Positions 32,905 through 41,358 of a stretch of 64,000 bases of DNA are shown piece by piece. The notes beneath the pieces are model-generated. The model did no database searches and was not told the DNA's origin. It saw only the letters and a program-made list of their open reading frames with translations. Source of the stretch: Pontibacillus chungwhensis BH030062 (GTDB lineage: Bacteria > Bacillota > Bacilli > Bacillales > BH030062); contig NZ_AVBG01000002.1 in assembly GCF_000770675.1 (NCBI RefSeq), forward strand, positions 124,001-188,000, read 5' to 3'. How positions within the stretch are numbered: position 1 is the stretch's first letter; every line of letters begins with the position of its first letter. The position numbers and the translations under genes were made by a program.

Positions 32905-32922
32905 CCTGCTTTTGTTAAGGGT

Positions 32923-33034
32923 AGGTCTGTTAGCGTATGGGAAGGCTAGGGAAGGCTTGGGGACAACTCGCTTTCCTGCGGGAAAGCGAGTAGTTTCCAG
33001 GACCACCTTACGCTCCATTAAAGCTGAGGGAAAC
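32923..33034. repeat. A/B chimera: left half of family B joined to right half of family A
   Basis: The left part (GGTCTGTTAGCGTATGG to ACAACTCGCTTTCC) matches the start of B4 at 61422. The right part (GGAAAGCGAGTAGTTTCCAG to the end GAGGGAAAC) matches the end of A4/A8. The junction forms CTCGCTTTCC-TGC-GGAAAGCGAG-like pairing. A deletion from a B-A pair explains it. Confidence 0.8.
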
Positions 33035-33051
33035 GTCTCTATCTAACTCAT

Positions 33052-33086
33052 AAAAAAGACCTCGTTTTGGAAGGAACGAGGTCTTT
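33052..33086. terminator. Bidirectional terminator between ligD and the efflux gene
   Basis: AAAGACCTCGTT and AACGAGGTCTTT pair with an 8-nt loop, with A and T runs on the outer sides. Confidence 0.85.
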
Positions 33087-33092
33087 CTACTT

Positions 33093-34253
33093 TTATTCAC
33101 TTACGGCTACTTCACTGCGGTTTCTGGTCATTGAAAATACGGCTGTGGCTAGAGCGATTACGATGAAGATACCGCCCACTGTTGCGTTGTATTCTACTGA
33201 TGATTGTTCAATGACAATACTTCCAATTGACGATCCAAGGGCAATACCCAGGTGAAGCGCTGAGTTGTTTAAGCTTTGCTGAATGTCTGATGATTCAGGG
33301 GCTGATTCGATCAGATAACTTTGTTGAGCTGGTGTTACGGCCCAGCTGAGCATACTCCAGATGACCATTACGATTAAGAAGAGTGGGAACGAGAATGTTG
33401 TATAAGGAATTAAGAAAATCGAAACCGCAAATACGGCAATAATCCCTAATACAGAAGGTTTCGTACCAAATCGATCAGCTAACATACCACCTATGCCCCC
33501 ACCTAGTACGGCTGCTACACCGAATATAAGGTACACGATACTAACCCATGTTCCATTCAGACCCATTGTTGTTTTTAAGAAAGGGGTTAAATATCCGTAT
33601 AACGTCAAATGACCGGCCAGGAACAGAAAAGAGGTCATTTGGGCAAATAGGATCTTGTTATCTTTTAACGTCTTCAGTTGCTCTTTCATCGGAATAGAAG
33701 GTTTAGGTGCAATACGTTCCATAAAGAAATAAACCCCGGCCATCGAAAGCAATGTTAAGCCTGTAATAAGGATAAAAGGAGCACGCCATCCAAACGCATT
33801 CCCAAGCATTAGTCCAAAAGGAACTCCTAATACGAGCGAACCGCTGATTCCCATAAATACAATCCCAATCGCTCTTGCTCGGTATGCTTCACTTACAATG
33901 TTAGATGCAAGCGTCACACAAAGAACGACAAGCAATGCACCACTAGCAGCTGAAACCATTCTAGCTGCCATCAAAATCGAATAAGACGGTGCAAATACAG
34001 CAATTAAATTCCCTATCAAGAAGACAACGAGTGTCCATAAGGTCAGTTTCTTCCGTTCAATTTTAGCAGTTAAAGCTAATAGGACAGGGCCAGCAATCGC
34101 AAATACAACTGAAAAAATCGAGATCAAAAGACCTGCTTTCCCTACTGAAACACCAAGATCTCCTGCTACTAAATCTAAAATACCACCTATAATAAGTTCG
34201 ACCATGCCCACGACAAAGGCGACGATCGTTAACAAATAGACACGCTTATCCAT
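33093..34253 (-). CDS. MFS efflux transporter, PbuE-like
   Basis: A 386-residue DHA1-type facilitator with 12 membrane segments. The start VGMVELIIGGILDLVAGDLG, the motif LLALTAKIERKKL, YRARAIGIVFMGISGSL and the late AQQSYLIESAPESSDIQQS agree well with what I remember of the B. subtilis purine efflux pump PbuE. Purine base or nucleoside export is therefore a reasonable guess. The usual adenine riboswitch of pbuE is not visible upstream; instead a 9-bp inverted repeat lies 22 bp before the start, and a TrmB-type regulator gene is divergent. Confidence 0.87.
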   Translation of the reverse strand: MDKRVYLLTIVAFVVGMVELIIGGILDLVAGDLGVSVGKAGLLISIFSVVFAIAGPVLLALTAKIERKKLTLWTLVVFLIGNLIAVFAPSYSILMAARMVSAASGALLVVLCVTLASNIVSEAYRARAIGIVFMGISGSLVLGVPFGLMLGNAFGWRAPFILITGLTLLSMAGVYFFMERIAPKPSIPMKEQLKTLKDNKILFAQMTSFLFLAGHLTLYGYLTPFLKTTMGLNGTWVSIVYLIFGVAAVLGGGIGGMLADRFGTKPSVLGIIAVFAVSIFLIPYTTFSFPLFLIVMVIWSMLSWAVTPAQQSYLIESAPESSDIQQSLNNSALHLGIALGSSIGSIVIEQSSVEYNATVGGIFIVIALATAVFSMTRNRSEVAVSE

Positions 34254-34274
34254 AATGTCTCGTCCTCTCCGTTT

Positions 34275-34298
34275 AAGTTACCACCATAATGGTAACTT
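34275..34298. promoter_or_regulatory. Operator-like inverted repeat between the efflux and TrmB genes
   Basis: AAGTTACCA-CCATAA-TGGTAACTT: perfect 9-bp arms, 6-bp spacer, 22-45 bases before the efflux gene start. The divergent TrmB-family regulator is the natural candidate to bind it. Confidence 0.65.
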
Positions 34299-34459
34299 TA
34301 AAATGGTGAAAGCACAAGACCTAAATCTCCCCACCTATGAGTTAAAATTTTGCAGAAAGAAAAGACCGACTTATACCACAGCTTCTCATGTGAAACGAAA
34401 TCTCGCGCTTGGTATGCTAAGATAGAACTAACGACTAGAACGTAAGGAGCTAATGAATC

Positions 34460-35218
34460 ATGCTTCAACCATTTGGATTTACACAGTATGAAAGCAAAGT
34501 ATATGAGGCACTTATTTCTGTGAATGAGCCATTGGACGCAACAGGGATTGTAAAGCGTTCAGGCATTCCGCGCTCGAAGGTATATGAAGTGCTTCAACGA
34601 ATGAGTGAAAAAGGAATGATTTTGGAGTCAACTGTTGATAAGAAAAGACAATATACTGCCTTACCCATTGAATCCACAATCGACAAACTAAAATCTGACT
34701 TTGAAGCCAACGTCGAGCATTTAAGAAATGTTCCTATAACAGAGGCGCCCTCAGATGATCGAGTATGGACATTGAAGGATGATCAATCCATTCAAGCTGT
34801 TCAAAAAGAAATGATTCAAGGGGCAAAGGATTCCATTATCATTTCAGGCTGGGCAGATGATTTACGTGTTCACCTCCCTATTCTTGAACAGTTTGACCGA
34901 AATGGTGGACAGGTTGAAATCCATACGATTGGTGAATTGGATACAAGCATCGCTAATGTATCGATCCTGGTACCAAACTCCATGCATCAAACATTAGAAA
35001 GAAGTCGTACTCTCATTATCGATAACCAGGAAATGATTTTTGCTGGTATTGAACAAAACGCATGGCAAGCCATACAGACTCAATCTCGTCCTCTTGTGAC
35101 CTTCTTCAAAGAATTTTTCTATCATGATGTTGCTTTAACAGAGATCACTAAAAAATATAGTGATACCATCCTAGAGGATCCTTCTATTCGAGAATTACTG
35201 TTAAAGTTGCGCTATTAA
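34460..35218 (+). CDS. TrmB-family transcriptional regulator
   Basis: A 252-residue regulator. The N-terminal winged helix (about 1-70) has FTQYESKVYEALIS, then the recognition part IVKRSGIPRSKVYEVLQRMSEKGMI, typical of TrmB. The C-terminal part (about 100-250) resembles the phospholipase-D-like effector domain of the family, with QGAKDSIIISGWADD and SRTLIIDNQEMIFAGI. TrmB proteins sense sugars or other small molecules. It is divergent from the efflux gene across a palindrome and probably controls it. AAGGAG lies ten bases before ATG. Confidence 0.85.
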   Translation: MLQPFGFTQYESKVYEALISVNEPLDATGIVKRSGIPRSKVYEVLQRMSEKGMILESTVDKKRQYTALPIESTIDKLKSDFEANVEHLRNVPITEAPSDDRVWTLKDDQSIQAVQKEMIQGAKDSIIISGWADDLRVHLPILEQFDRNGGQVEIHTIGELDTSIANVSILVPNSMHQTLERSRTLIIDNQEMIFAGIEQNAWQAIQTQSRPLVTFFKEFFYHDVALTEITKKYSDTILEDPSIRELLLKLRY

Positions 35219-35227
35219 CCTAAAAAT

Positions 35228-35255
35228 CCCGTCCACTATAGTGGACGGGGTTTTT
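35228..35255. terminator. Bidirectional terminator
   Basis: CCCGTCCACTATAGTGGACGGG is a perfect palindrome followed by TTTTT on the plus strand and ATTTTT on the minus strand. Confidence 0.9.
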
Positions 35256-35284
35256 GTTTGTACATGCGTAAAGCCATTCTTCTC

Positions 35285-36517
35285 CTAAACAACCCAACCG
35301 CGTGCGTACATGGCATCACCTAACCGCTTCACTGCTAAGTAGAACGCAGCATGGCGCATGCTTTTATCAATTTCTTCCTTCATGTCGTACACTTCCTGAA
35401 AGGCAGTAGACATGTCTTTCTCTAAGCGTTCATTAACGACTTCTTTTGCCCAATGGTCGTGCATATCGTTTTGCATCCATTCAAACGCAGATACCATAAC
35501 GCCTCCTGCGTTACATAGAATATCAGGGATAACAAACACGCCATTTTTGGCTAAAATATCGTCCCCTTTTTCCGTAGTTGGGCCATTTGCTGCTTCGGCC
35601 ACAATTTTCGCTTTAATCTTTGGCGCTGTTTCTTCTGTAATCTGGTCCTCAAGCGCTGCAGGAATGAAAATATCACAATCTATATCAAAGATTTCTTTCG
35701 GGTCCTTCTCTTCTGCGTACCCTTTTAGAGACTGGTTGTCTTCCATATATTCAAGCATGTCAGGGATATCAAGTCCATTTTCGTCATAAACAAGCGTATC
35801 CACGTCAGCTACGGCGGTAACCTTCATGCCCTTTTCTGAAAGAGATTTCGCTGTAACGGAACCAACATTGCCGAAACCTTGAATGGCGACTTTTGCCTGA
35901 TCAGCGTCCATATCTAATTTCTTCAAGGCTTCTAATATATTAATAACCACGCCTTTTCCGGTTGCTTCTACACGCCCTTCAGAACCTCCTATCACCGGAG
36001 GTTTCCCTGTAATAAATCCAGGTATATTACGTCCTCTTAATTTAAAGAATTCATCCATCATCCAGCCCATGACACGTCCATTTGTATTTACATCAGGGGC
36101 CGGGATGTCTTTCTGTGGACCTATTACAGGTTCAATCTGCTGGATGTATTGGCGGCTTAGTTGTTGAAGCTCGCGTTTAGAGAGTGTGCTGGGATCAATT
36201 TGAACGCCACCTTTTGCTCCCCCAAAAGGAAGTTTTAGAATAGCAGTTTTCATTGTCATCCACATGGAAAGGGCCACAACTTCTTCCTCGCTTACATTCT
36301 CGTGAAAGCGAATGCCACCCTTACCTGGCCCAAGTAGATCGCTATGAACAGAGCGAAAGCCTGTGTAGGTTTCTACAGTACCGTCATCCTTCTCAAGGGG
36401 AATCGATACTTTAATGCAGTGCTTCGGTTCTTTCAAGATTTGGTAGACGGAAGAGGATAAATCCAGCTCTTCTACTACCTCGTTGATCTGTTTGTTTAAC
36501 CAATCTAATGTACTCAC
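35285..36517 (-). CDS. gudB: NAD-linked glutamate dehydrogenase
   Basis: A 410-residue Glu/Leu/Phe/Val dehydrogenase. The catalytic block LPFGGAKGGVQIDP with the active lysine, the proton relay PAPDVNTNGRVMGW, and the Rossmann motif AIQGFGNVGSVTAKSL are complete. The enzyme interconverts glutamate and 2-oxoglutarate plus ammonium; in Bacillus the catabolic direction dominates. The start is GTG at 36517, eight bases after AAGGAG. It could be RocG or GudB; no duplication like that in cryptic B. subtilis gudB is evident. It links with Amt and the oxoprolinase operon in glutamate and ammonium handling. Confidence 0.95.
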   Translation of the reverse strand: MSTLDWLNKQINEVVEELDLSSSVYQILKEPKHCIKVSIPLEKDDGTVETYTGFRSVHSDLLGPGKGGIRFHENVSEEEVVALSMWMTMKTAILKLPFGGAKGGVQIDPSTLSKRELQQLSRQYIQQIEPVIGPQKDIPAPDVNTNGRVMGWMMDEFFKLRGRNIPGFITGKPPVIGGSEGRVEATGKGVVINILEALKKLDMDADQAKVAIQGFGNVGSVTAKSLSEKGMKVTAVADVDTLVYDENGLDIPDMLEYMEDNQSLKGYAEEKDPKEIFDIDCDIFIPAALEDQITEETAPKIKAKIVAEAANGPTTEKGDDILAKNGVFVIPDILCNAGGVMVSAFEWMQNDMHDHWAKEVVNERLEKDMSTAFQEVYDMKEEIDKSMRHAAFYLAVKRLGDAMYARGWVV

Positions 36518-36581
36518 AGAGGTCACTCCTTCGTCTTAGTCTATAAGACCTCTTCCCAAAGGAGAGTCCCCCAAAACCAAA

Positions 36582-37025
36582 TTATGGTGTTCTTCTTAAG
36601 AAATTAAGAAAACGCTTCACGAAATTCCCCCTCGGTGCTGGCTTCTGTTGGGATTTATGTTCTTGTAAAAAAATTTCTTCATGATCGACGGCATGCTCGT
36701 AAGTAAGGACTGCTCCCAAATCTGAATCTGCCTCTTTGTTATTAACAACTGTATACTCCAGCCCATATTTCAAAGCTAAGTCACGATAATTCTTATAGTA
36801 TCGTGAACTGATTTTGCCGTTTATGAGAAGATGTGCACCTTTGTTGTTTGCTATCTTCGCTTCCATCTCTTGTATACCTTTTTTATTCATCACCTGACCT
36901 TTAGTAAGGGCGAAAACCACTCGTTCCCGAATGGTTCCTAAGAAACGCTTCCTCTCAGACGGCTTCGTTTCAGGTGTGCCATAGATTCCATTTTGCAGGT
37001 AATCTTCTACTTGTTTATCACTCAT
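36582..37025 (-). CDS. yueI: YueI-family protein (DUF1694)
   Basis: A 147-residue cytoplasmic protein of the DUF1694/YueI family. Recognisable are VEDYLQNGIYGTPETKPSER near the start, FLGTIRERVVFALTKGQVM, and the middle HLLINGKISSRYYKNYRDLA. It has a basic, proline-containing tail. No function is established; the fold of relatives resembles L7Ae/L30e-like RNA binders in outline, but that is uncertain. ATG at 37025 has AAGGATGAGG upstream and is preferred to ATG at 37034. It lies 64 bp before the glutamate dehydrogenase start region in the same direction and may be co-transcribed. Confidence 0.85.
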   Translation of the reverse strand: MSDKQVEDYLQNGIYGTPETKPSERKRFLGTIRERVVFALTKGQVMNKKGIQEMEAKIANNKGAHLLINGKISSRYYKNYRDLALKYGLEYTVVNNKEADSDLGAVLTYEHAVDHEEIFLQEHKSQQKPAPRGNFVKRFLNFLRRTP

Positions 37026-37115
37026 GTTCCTCATCCTTTGTTTCTGTTCTGGTATTTAGATTCCCCGAATATTTGGGAACCATGTGAGTCCTTTCACTAT
37101 GTAAGTTAAGAGTAT

Positions 37116-37291
37116 GCTTCCGTTTGCTTAATTGAGCTTAAGGTGGCTCGGGAAATCACTCGCTTTCCGCGGCGAGCTGGGAAGCCTCCTCGTTCGCTAA
37201 CGCTCTCTGTGGGGTCTCCCCTAAGCTCCTACTGCCGCAGGAGTCTCGCAATTTCCCGAACCACCATTGCCATATTAGTAGTAACGGAAGC
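37116..37291. repeat. Repeat A7: family A element with co-varied arms
   Basis: Outer ends GCTTCCGTT and AACGGAAGC show a paired change from GTTTCC/GGAAAC. Inner arms GGTGGCTCGGGAAAT and ATTTCCCGAACCACC differ from other A copies at four adjacent positions on both sides, yet still pair except for one base. Core in forward orientation. Confidence 0.9.
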
Positions 37292-37368
37292 ATGTCATAT
37301 CGTACTGCCCTGAAACGAACCTAGAATAAAAATAACATTAAACTTTAACAGAGCCTAAGAAAAAGAAG

Positions 37369-37398
37369 AAAAGCCCAAACACAAGGCTTGGGCTTTTT
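37369..37398 (-). terminator. Terminator after the aminopeptidase gene
   Basis: AAAAGCCCAA and TTGGGCTTTT pair with a 9-nt loop; T-rich on the minus strand, 10 bp past the stop. Confidence 0.85.
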
Positions 37399-37408
37399 CG
37401 TTCATTCT

Positions 37409-38650
37409 TTATTCAAAATCGATGGCCCAGTTTCCGTTTCGGAAGATTGGCTCGGTTGTGCCATCTTCATAGACACCGTCGATATCCATGTCGGATGAAC
37501 CCATCATAAAGTCTTCGTGTACCATGCTTTCGTTCACACCATGTTTGGCTTTCTCGTCTTCGGTCATGTTAGATCCGCCTTCTACGTTGGTAGGGTAGGC
37601 GCCGCCTAGAGCTAAGTGACATGAAGCATTCTCATCATATAACGTGTTGAAGAAGATCAGACCTGACTGGGATATTGGAGAGTGGTGTGGGACTAATGCT
37701 ACTTCTCCTAAACGACGGGCTCCTTCGTCTGTATCCAGGAGTAGTTTTAACGTTTCTTCTCCCTCTTCTGCCTTAAAGTCTACAACTTTTCCGTTATCAA
37801 ATGTAAGTGTGAAGTTTTCAATTAGATTACCTGCATAATTTAATGGTTTCGTGCTCGTGACGGTACCATTGATACCTTCTTTATGCGGCATTGTAAATAC
37901 TTCTTCAGTAGGCATATTTGGATTAAACTTCACTCCGTCCTGAGATTTTGTATCTCCTCCATGCCAAATGTGGTTATCAACGAGCTGTACTGATAAATCT
38001 GTGCCAGGAGCTTTGTATACAAGCTTTTTGTACTGCTTTTCATTTAAATAAGCACGAGCTTTGCGTAATGTAGCGTTATGCTCTTCCCAAGCTGCGATTG
38101 GGTCTTCCTGGTCGATTCTTGTAATCTTAAAGATTTGATCCCACAACTGATCCATTGCTTCTTCTTGAGTGGCATTAGGATAAACCTTCTTCGCCCAGTT
38201 TACAGTAGGAACAGATACTATGGACCACGTAATTTTATCGTTCATTACATACTGCTGGTATTCTTTCATTGCCTGTCCGCCAGCTTTATTGGCTGCAGCA
38301 ACACGAGCTGGGTCGATGTCTTTTAACAGATCAGGGTTAGGAGCATAAATCGAAAGAACAGAAGCACCGTCTTTTGCATAACTCATTACTTCATCTACTT
38401 TCCATCCTGGTACATTCTCTAATACTTCCATTGGAGCATTCTTCATCTTCAAGTACGTTAGGTCCTCATCAGACCAACGAACGTGCACATCCTTCGCTCC
38501 TGCTTCATACGCTCGCTTTGCTACAATACGAACAAACTCAGCATTTTCTACGCTGGAGTTAATGACTAGAGCTTGTCCTTCTTGTAAGTTAACACCCGTA
38601 TGTATCGCAAGATCAGCATATTTTTGCAACTGTTGTTCTGTTGGCTTCAT
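37409..38650 (-). CDS. M29-family aminopeptidase (AmpS/PepS type)
   Basis: A 413-residue metallo-aminopeptidase of family M29. Typical segments are YADLAIHTGVNLQEGQALV at the start, the metal-binding EEVFTMPHKEGINGTV, the LGEVALVPHHSPISQSGL stretch and FFNTLYDENASCHLALGGAY, ending with VHEDFMMGSSDMDIDG. These supply the Glu, His and Asp ligands for two metals. It cleaves N-terminal residues from peptides in the cytoplasm. Length is usual. GGGAGG lies before ATG. Single gene between the repeat A7 and the photolyase terminator. Confidence 0.94.
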   Translation of the reverse strand: MKPTEQQLQKYADLAIHTGVNLQEGQALVINSSVENAEFVRIVAKRAYEAGAKDVHVRWSDEDLTYLKMKNAPMEVLENVPGWKVDEVMSYAKDGASVLSIYAPNPDLLKDIDPARVAAANKAGGQAMKEYQQYVMNDKITWSIVSVPTVNWAKKVYPNATQEEAMDQLWDQIFKITRIDQEDPIAAWEEHNATLRKARAYLNEKQYKKLVYKAPGTDLSVQLVDNHIWHGGDTKSQDGVKFNPNMPTEEVFTMPHKEGINGTVTSTKPLNYAGNLIENFTLTFDNGKVVDFKAEEGEETLKLLLDTDEGARRLGEVALVPHHSPISQSGLIFFNTLYDENASCHLALGGAYPTNVEGGSNMTEDEKAKHGVNESMVHEDFMMGSSDMDIDGVYEDGTTEPIFRNGNWAIDFE

Positions 38651-38700
38651 CGTAACATTCCCTCCATCAATCGCTTTTTTCTTATTATTTCATATTTTCA

Positions 38701-38737
38701 AAACCTTGCCTAGTAAAGGGGACTTAGGCAAGGTTTT
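38701..38737 (-). terminator. Terminator after the photolyase gene
   Basis: AACCTTGCCTA and TAGGCAAGGTT pair with a 12-nt loop, followed by TTTTG on the minus strand. Confidence 0.82.
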
Positions 38738-38745
38738 ATCGTTCA

Positions 38746-40188
38746 TTAGGAATCCTTTTGTTTTTCAAAAACTTCAATCGCCCGTTTACGCATCGTTTTA
38801 TGATCGACGCTTGGTTCAGGATAATCTTCACCTATTTTGCAATTGTATTGCTCCTGCTCTTCTGCTGACATCTTAGAAGGCTCATGGATATACTTCTTAG
38901 GTACATCTTTTAGTTGAGGAAGATAGGATTTGATGAATTCTCCTTCTGGGTCAAAACGTTCAGACTGCCGGGTTGGATTAAATACGCGAAAGTACGGCAC
39001 AGCATCTGTGCCTGTAGATGCCGCCCATTGCCATCCCCCGATGTTTGAAGAAGCGTCATAATCAATAAGGCGTTCTTCAAAATACTGTTCTCCTTTTCGC
39101 CAATCAACGAGGTAATCTTTCGTCAAAAAGGAAGCTACAACCATACGCAGACGATTGTGCATCCATCCGATTGTATTTAACTGACGCATGGCTGCATCAA
39201 CGATTGGGTAACCTGTCTGACCCTCTTTCCATTTTTCAAAGTAATCTTCATCCTGATTCCAATCGATGCCTTGATACTGCTCACTTACTTCCTCATGCTT
39301 ACTGTTTGGATACATGTAGTGAATCATATTATAGAAATCACGCCAGGCAATTTCAGAGATGTACGTTTCTAATCCTTTTGACTCCCCACCATTCTCCTTT
39401 TTCACTTCCATCGCTTTATGATAGACCGTACGGGGAGAAAGTACACCATTCTTTAAATATGGCGAAACCATACTCGTAGCATTCTTCGCAGGGAAGTCAC
39501 GATTTTCTTCATATTGGTGCACCTTATTGTGGAGAAAATGGGCCAGTCGCTGAATGGCTGAGCGCTCTCCTATATGCTTCCATTCTTTCGTGCACTTTGA
39601 AAGCAAATCTCGGAAAGCTTCCTCCCCTTCCTGAAATTGATCTGTGAAATCGGCCCCTAACTCTGAAAGCTTCTTCTTATCAACAGAAAACACTGCAGGC
39701 TTGTCTAAAGAGGACCACATTCGGTAATAAGGCGTAAATACTTTGTAATGGCCCCCATCCTTTTTGTGAACTTCTTCAGCCCCGTGAATATGAGCATCTA
39801 CAAAGCTTTCAACTTGTATGTCTTGAGCTTCCAGCCACTTATTAACCGACTGATCGCGCTCTCGGCCAAAACCGACTTCATCTTTATTATAAAATACGGA
39901 TTGAACCGTAAAGTCTTGATCAAGCAATTGCTGAAAGGCTTCTTCTGCTTTCCCTGTAATAAAATGAACCGGGAACTGATAATCAGCGGCTTGATGAACA
40001 AGATCTTCTAGACTCCTGAAGAAATAATCATGACGAATCGTAAACTCATCGTTTAGAGACGGATGAATATGAAACAGCCCAATCACTTTAGCCCCTGACT
40101 GCTCAGCGTCTTTCAGTGCATAATATAACGCCTTATGATCACTCAAACGTAAATCCTGCCGAAACCATACTACATTTACCTTATTCAT
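38746..40188 (-). CDS. phrB: Deoxyribodipyrimidine photo-lyase (class I CPD type)
   Basis: A 480-residue cryptochrome/photolyase. The N-terminal antenna domain begins NVVWFRQDLRLSDHKAL. The FAD domain carries TSMVSPYLKNGVLSPRTVYH, EIAWRDFYN, the conserved GWMHNRLRMVVASFLTKDYL, and DASSNIGGWQWAASTGTDA, with the tryptophans of the electron-transfer chain. It uses blue light to split pyrimidine dimers. AGGAGG precedes ATG at 40188. Single gene. Fits an organism exposed to sunlight, as in salterns or soils. Confidence 0.96.
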   Translation of the reverse strand: MNKVNVVWFRQDLRLSDHKALYYALKDAEQSGAKVIGLFHIHPSLNDEFTIRHDYFFRSLEDLVHQAADYQFPVHFITGKAEEAFQQLLDQDFTVQSVFYNKDEVGFGRERDQSVNKWLEAQDIQVESFVDAHIHGAEEVHKKDGGHYKVFTPYYRMWSSLDKPAVFSVDKKKLSELGADFTDQFQEGEEAFRDLLSKCTKEWKHIGERSAIQRLAHFLHNKVHQYEENRDFPAKNATSMVSPYLKNGVLSPRTVYHKAMEVKKENGGESKGLETYISEIAWRDFYNMIHYMYPNSKHEEVSEQYQGIDWNQDEDYFEKWKEGQTGYPIVDAAMRQLNTIGWMHNRLRMVVASFLTKDYLVDWRKGEQYFEERLIDYDASSNIGGWQWAASTGTDAVPYFRVFNPTRQSERFDPEGEFIKSYLPQLKDVPKKYIHEPSKMSAEEQEQYNCKIGEDYPEPSVDHKTMRKRAIEVFEKQKDS

Positions 40189-40303
40189 AAGGCACCTCCT
40201 ATACCAAACTATACCCTCATCCTAACCAACTCACATCCCCCACATAAACTCTCAATGCGTCCCCCGGCACAACAACATAGCCATTACCCGTTAAAGCAAC
40301 AAA

Positions 40304-40355
40304 GCGTGCCAGACACCCTGCTGTTCGCTAAAGCGATAAAGGGTGTCTGGCACGC
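40304..40355. repeat. Repeat C3: family C palindrome
   Basis: GCGTGCCAGACACCCT and AGGGTGTCTGGCACGC pair perfectly over 16 bp with a 20-nt spacer. It lies 9 bp beyond the LysR stop and may act as its terminator. Confidence 0.85.
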
Positions 40356-40364
40356 TGTATGACT

Positions 40365-41252
40365 CTATTGTGGTAAAGTGTTGGATTGGATGAGTTGTTG
40401 AAAGATGGTGGTGGCTTTGGTGTGCATGGGTTTTTGGCGTAATAAAATGGAGAAGCTTCGCTTCAGGGTTGCTTCTGGTATATCAATCATAGCAAGGCTA
40501 TCCATCGCAATCTCTTTTCGTATGGTCCATAAGGATAAGAAAGTGACACCAAGTCCTGCTTCTACAGATTCCTTAATAATTTGAGTGCTGCCAAACTCCA
40601 TGCGCTCTATTGGTGATATGGAGAGATTATGAAACATTCGTTCCGTTGCTTCACGCGTTCCTGAACCCCTTTCCCTCGTAATCCATATAGCTTGTTCTAT
40701 ATCACTCAACGTTACATGTTTCTTCTTCGCCAAAGGATGATTGATCGAGGCTACGATTTTCATTTCATCCTCAGCAAATGGATGAGCATGAATAGAAGGT
40801 TCATCCACATCGCCTTCTACAATTCCAATATCAAGCTCCATATTTGCTACTTGCTTTGCGACATCCTGTGTATTCCCAATATGGATCCTTGGGTGAATAG
40901 AAGGATACTCTTTCCGCATTTTTGCAATAATACGAGGGAGTACATATTCGCCAAACGTGTAGCTTGCTCCAATGGAGAGCTCACCTTTTGGTTCATTAAA
41001 CAACTCATGAATTAAATGATGCATCGTTTCTTGGTGACCGATCATTTGCTTAGCGTGTTCATAAACGATCTCCCCTGCTTTTGTCGGTACTATTCTTTTA
41101 TAATTACGGTCCAATAACTGTACACCCATCTTAGACTCAAGGGACTTAATGTACTGACTTACTGCAGGTTGTGTCATATATAAAGATTCAGCCGCTTTAG
41201 AGAAACCTTTTTGCTCCACTACAGTAATAAATACTTTAAATGTGTCATTCAC
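40365..41252 (-). CDS. LysR-family transcriptional regulator (CysL-like)
   Basis: A 295-residue LysR regulator. The winged helix at the start has FITVVEQKGFSKAAESLYMT followed by QPAVSQYIKSLE; the effector domain begins near residue 90 (LSIGASYTFGEYVLP). LysR proteins with this opening include YwfK/CysL, which acts in sulfur metabolism. It is divergent from a YeiH-family carrier gene, which it probably controls. GTG at 41252 has GAGGTG six bases upstream; GTG at 41261 overlaps that site. Target class is inference from the neighbour. Confidence 0.9.
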   Translation of the reverse strand: MNDTFKVFITVVEQKGFSKAAESLYMTQPAVSQYIKSLESKMGVQLLDRNYKRIVPTKAGEIVYEHAKQMIGHQETMHHLIHELFNEPKGELSIGASYTFGEYVLPRIIAKMRKEYPSIHPRIHIGNTQDVAKQVANMELDIGIVEGDVDEPSIHAHPFAEDEMKIVASINHPLAKKKHVTLSDIEQAIWITRERGSGTREATERMFHNLSISPIERMEFGSTQIIKESVEAGLGVTFLSLWTIRKEIAMDSLAMIDIPEATLKRSFSILLRQKPMHTKATTIFQQLIQSNTLPQ

Positions 41253-41270
41253 CTTTACCACCTCTTTACT

Positions 41271-41286
41271 ATAAGCATTTACTTAT
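41271..41286. promoter_or_regulatory. LysR-type operator candidate
   Basis: ATAAG-CATTTA-CTTAT is a 5-bp inverted repeat of LysR (T-N11-A) form, 18-35 bases from the regulator's start and within the divergent promoter region. A related ATAAGT/ACTTAT half lies near 41313. Confidence 0.5.
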
Positions 41287-41358
41287 AATCTATATTAACA
41301 TGATTTATTTAACTTATACCCATAAGGAGCGTAACATAAATGAACGGAGGTGCACGTT

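Noticed and set aside
33093-34459. Adenine riboswitch before the PbuE-like gene
   Set aside because: The leader lacks the conserved three-way junction sequence; only a short palindrome is present.
35285-36517. Long open frames antisense to the glutamate dehydrogenase and other genes (for example 35412-35789)
   Set aside because: They are antisense shadows of strongly conserved genes and lack start signals.
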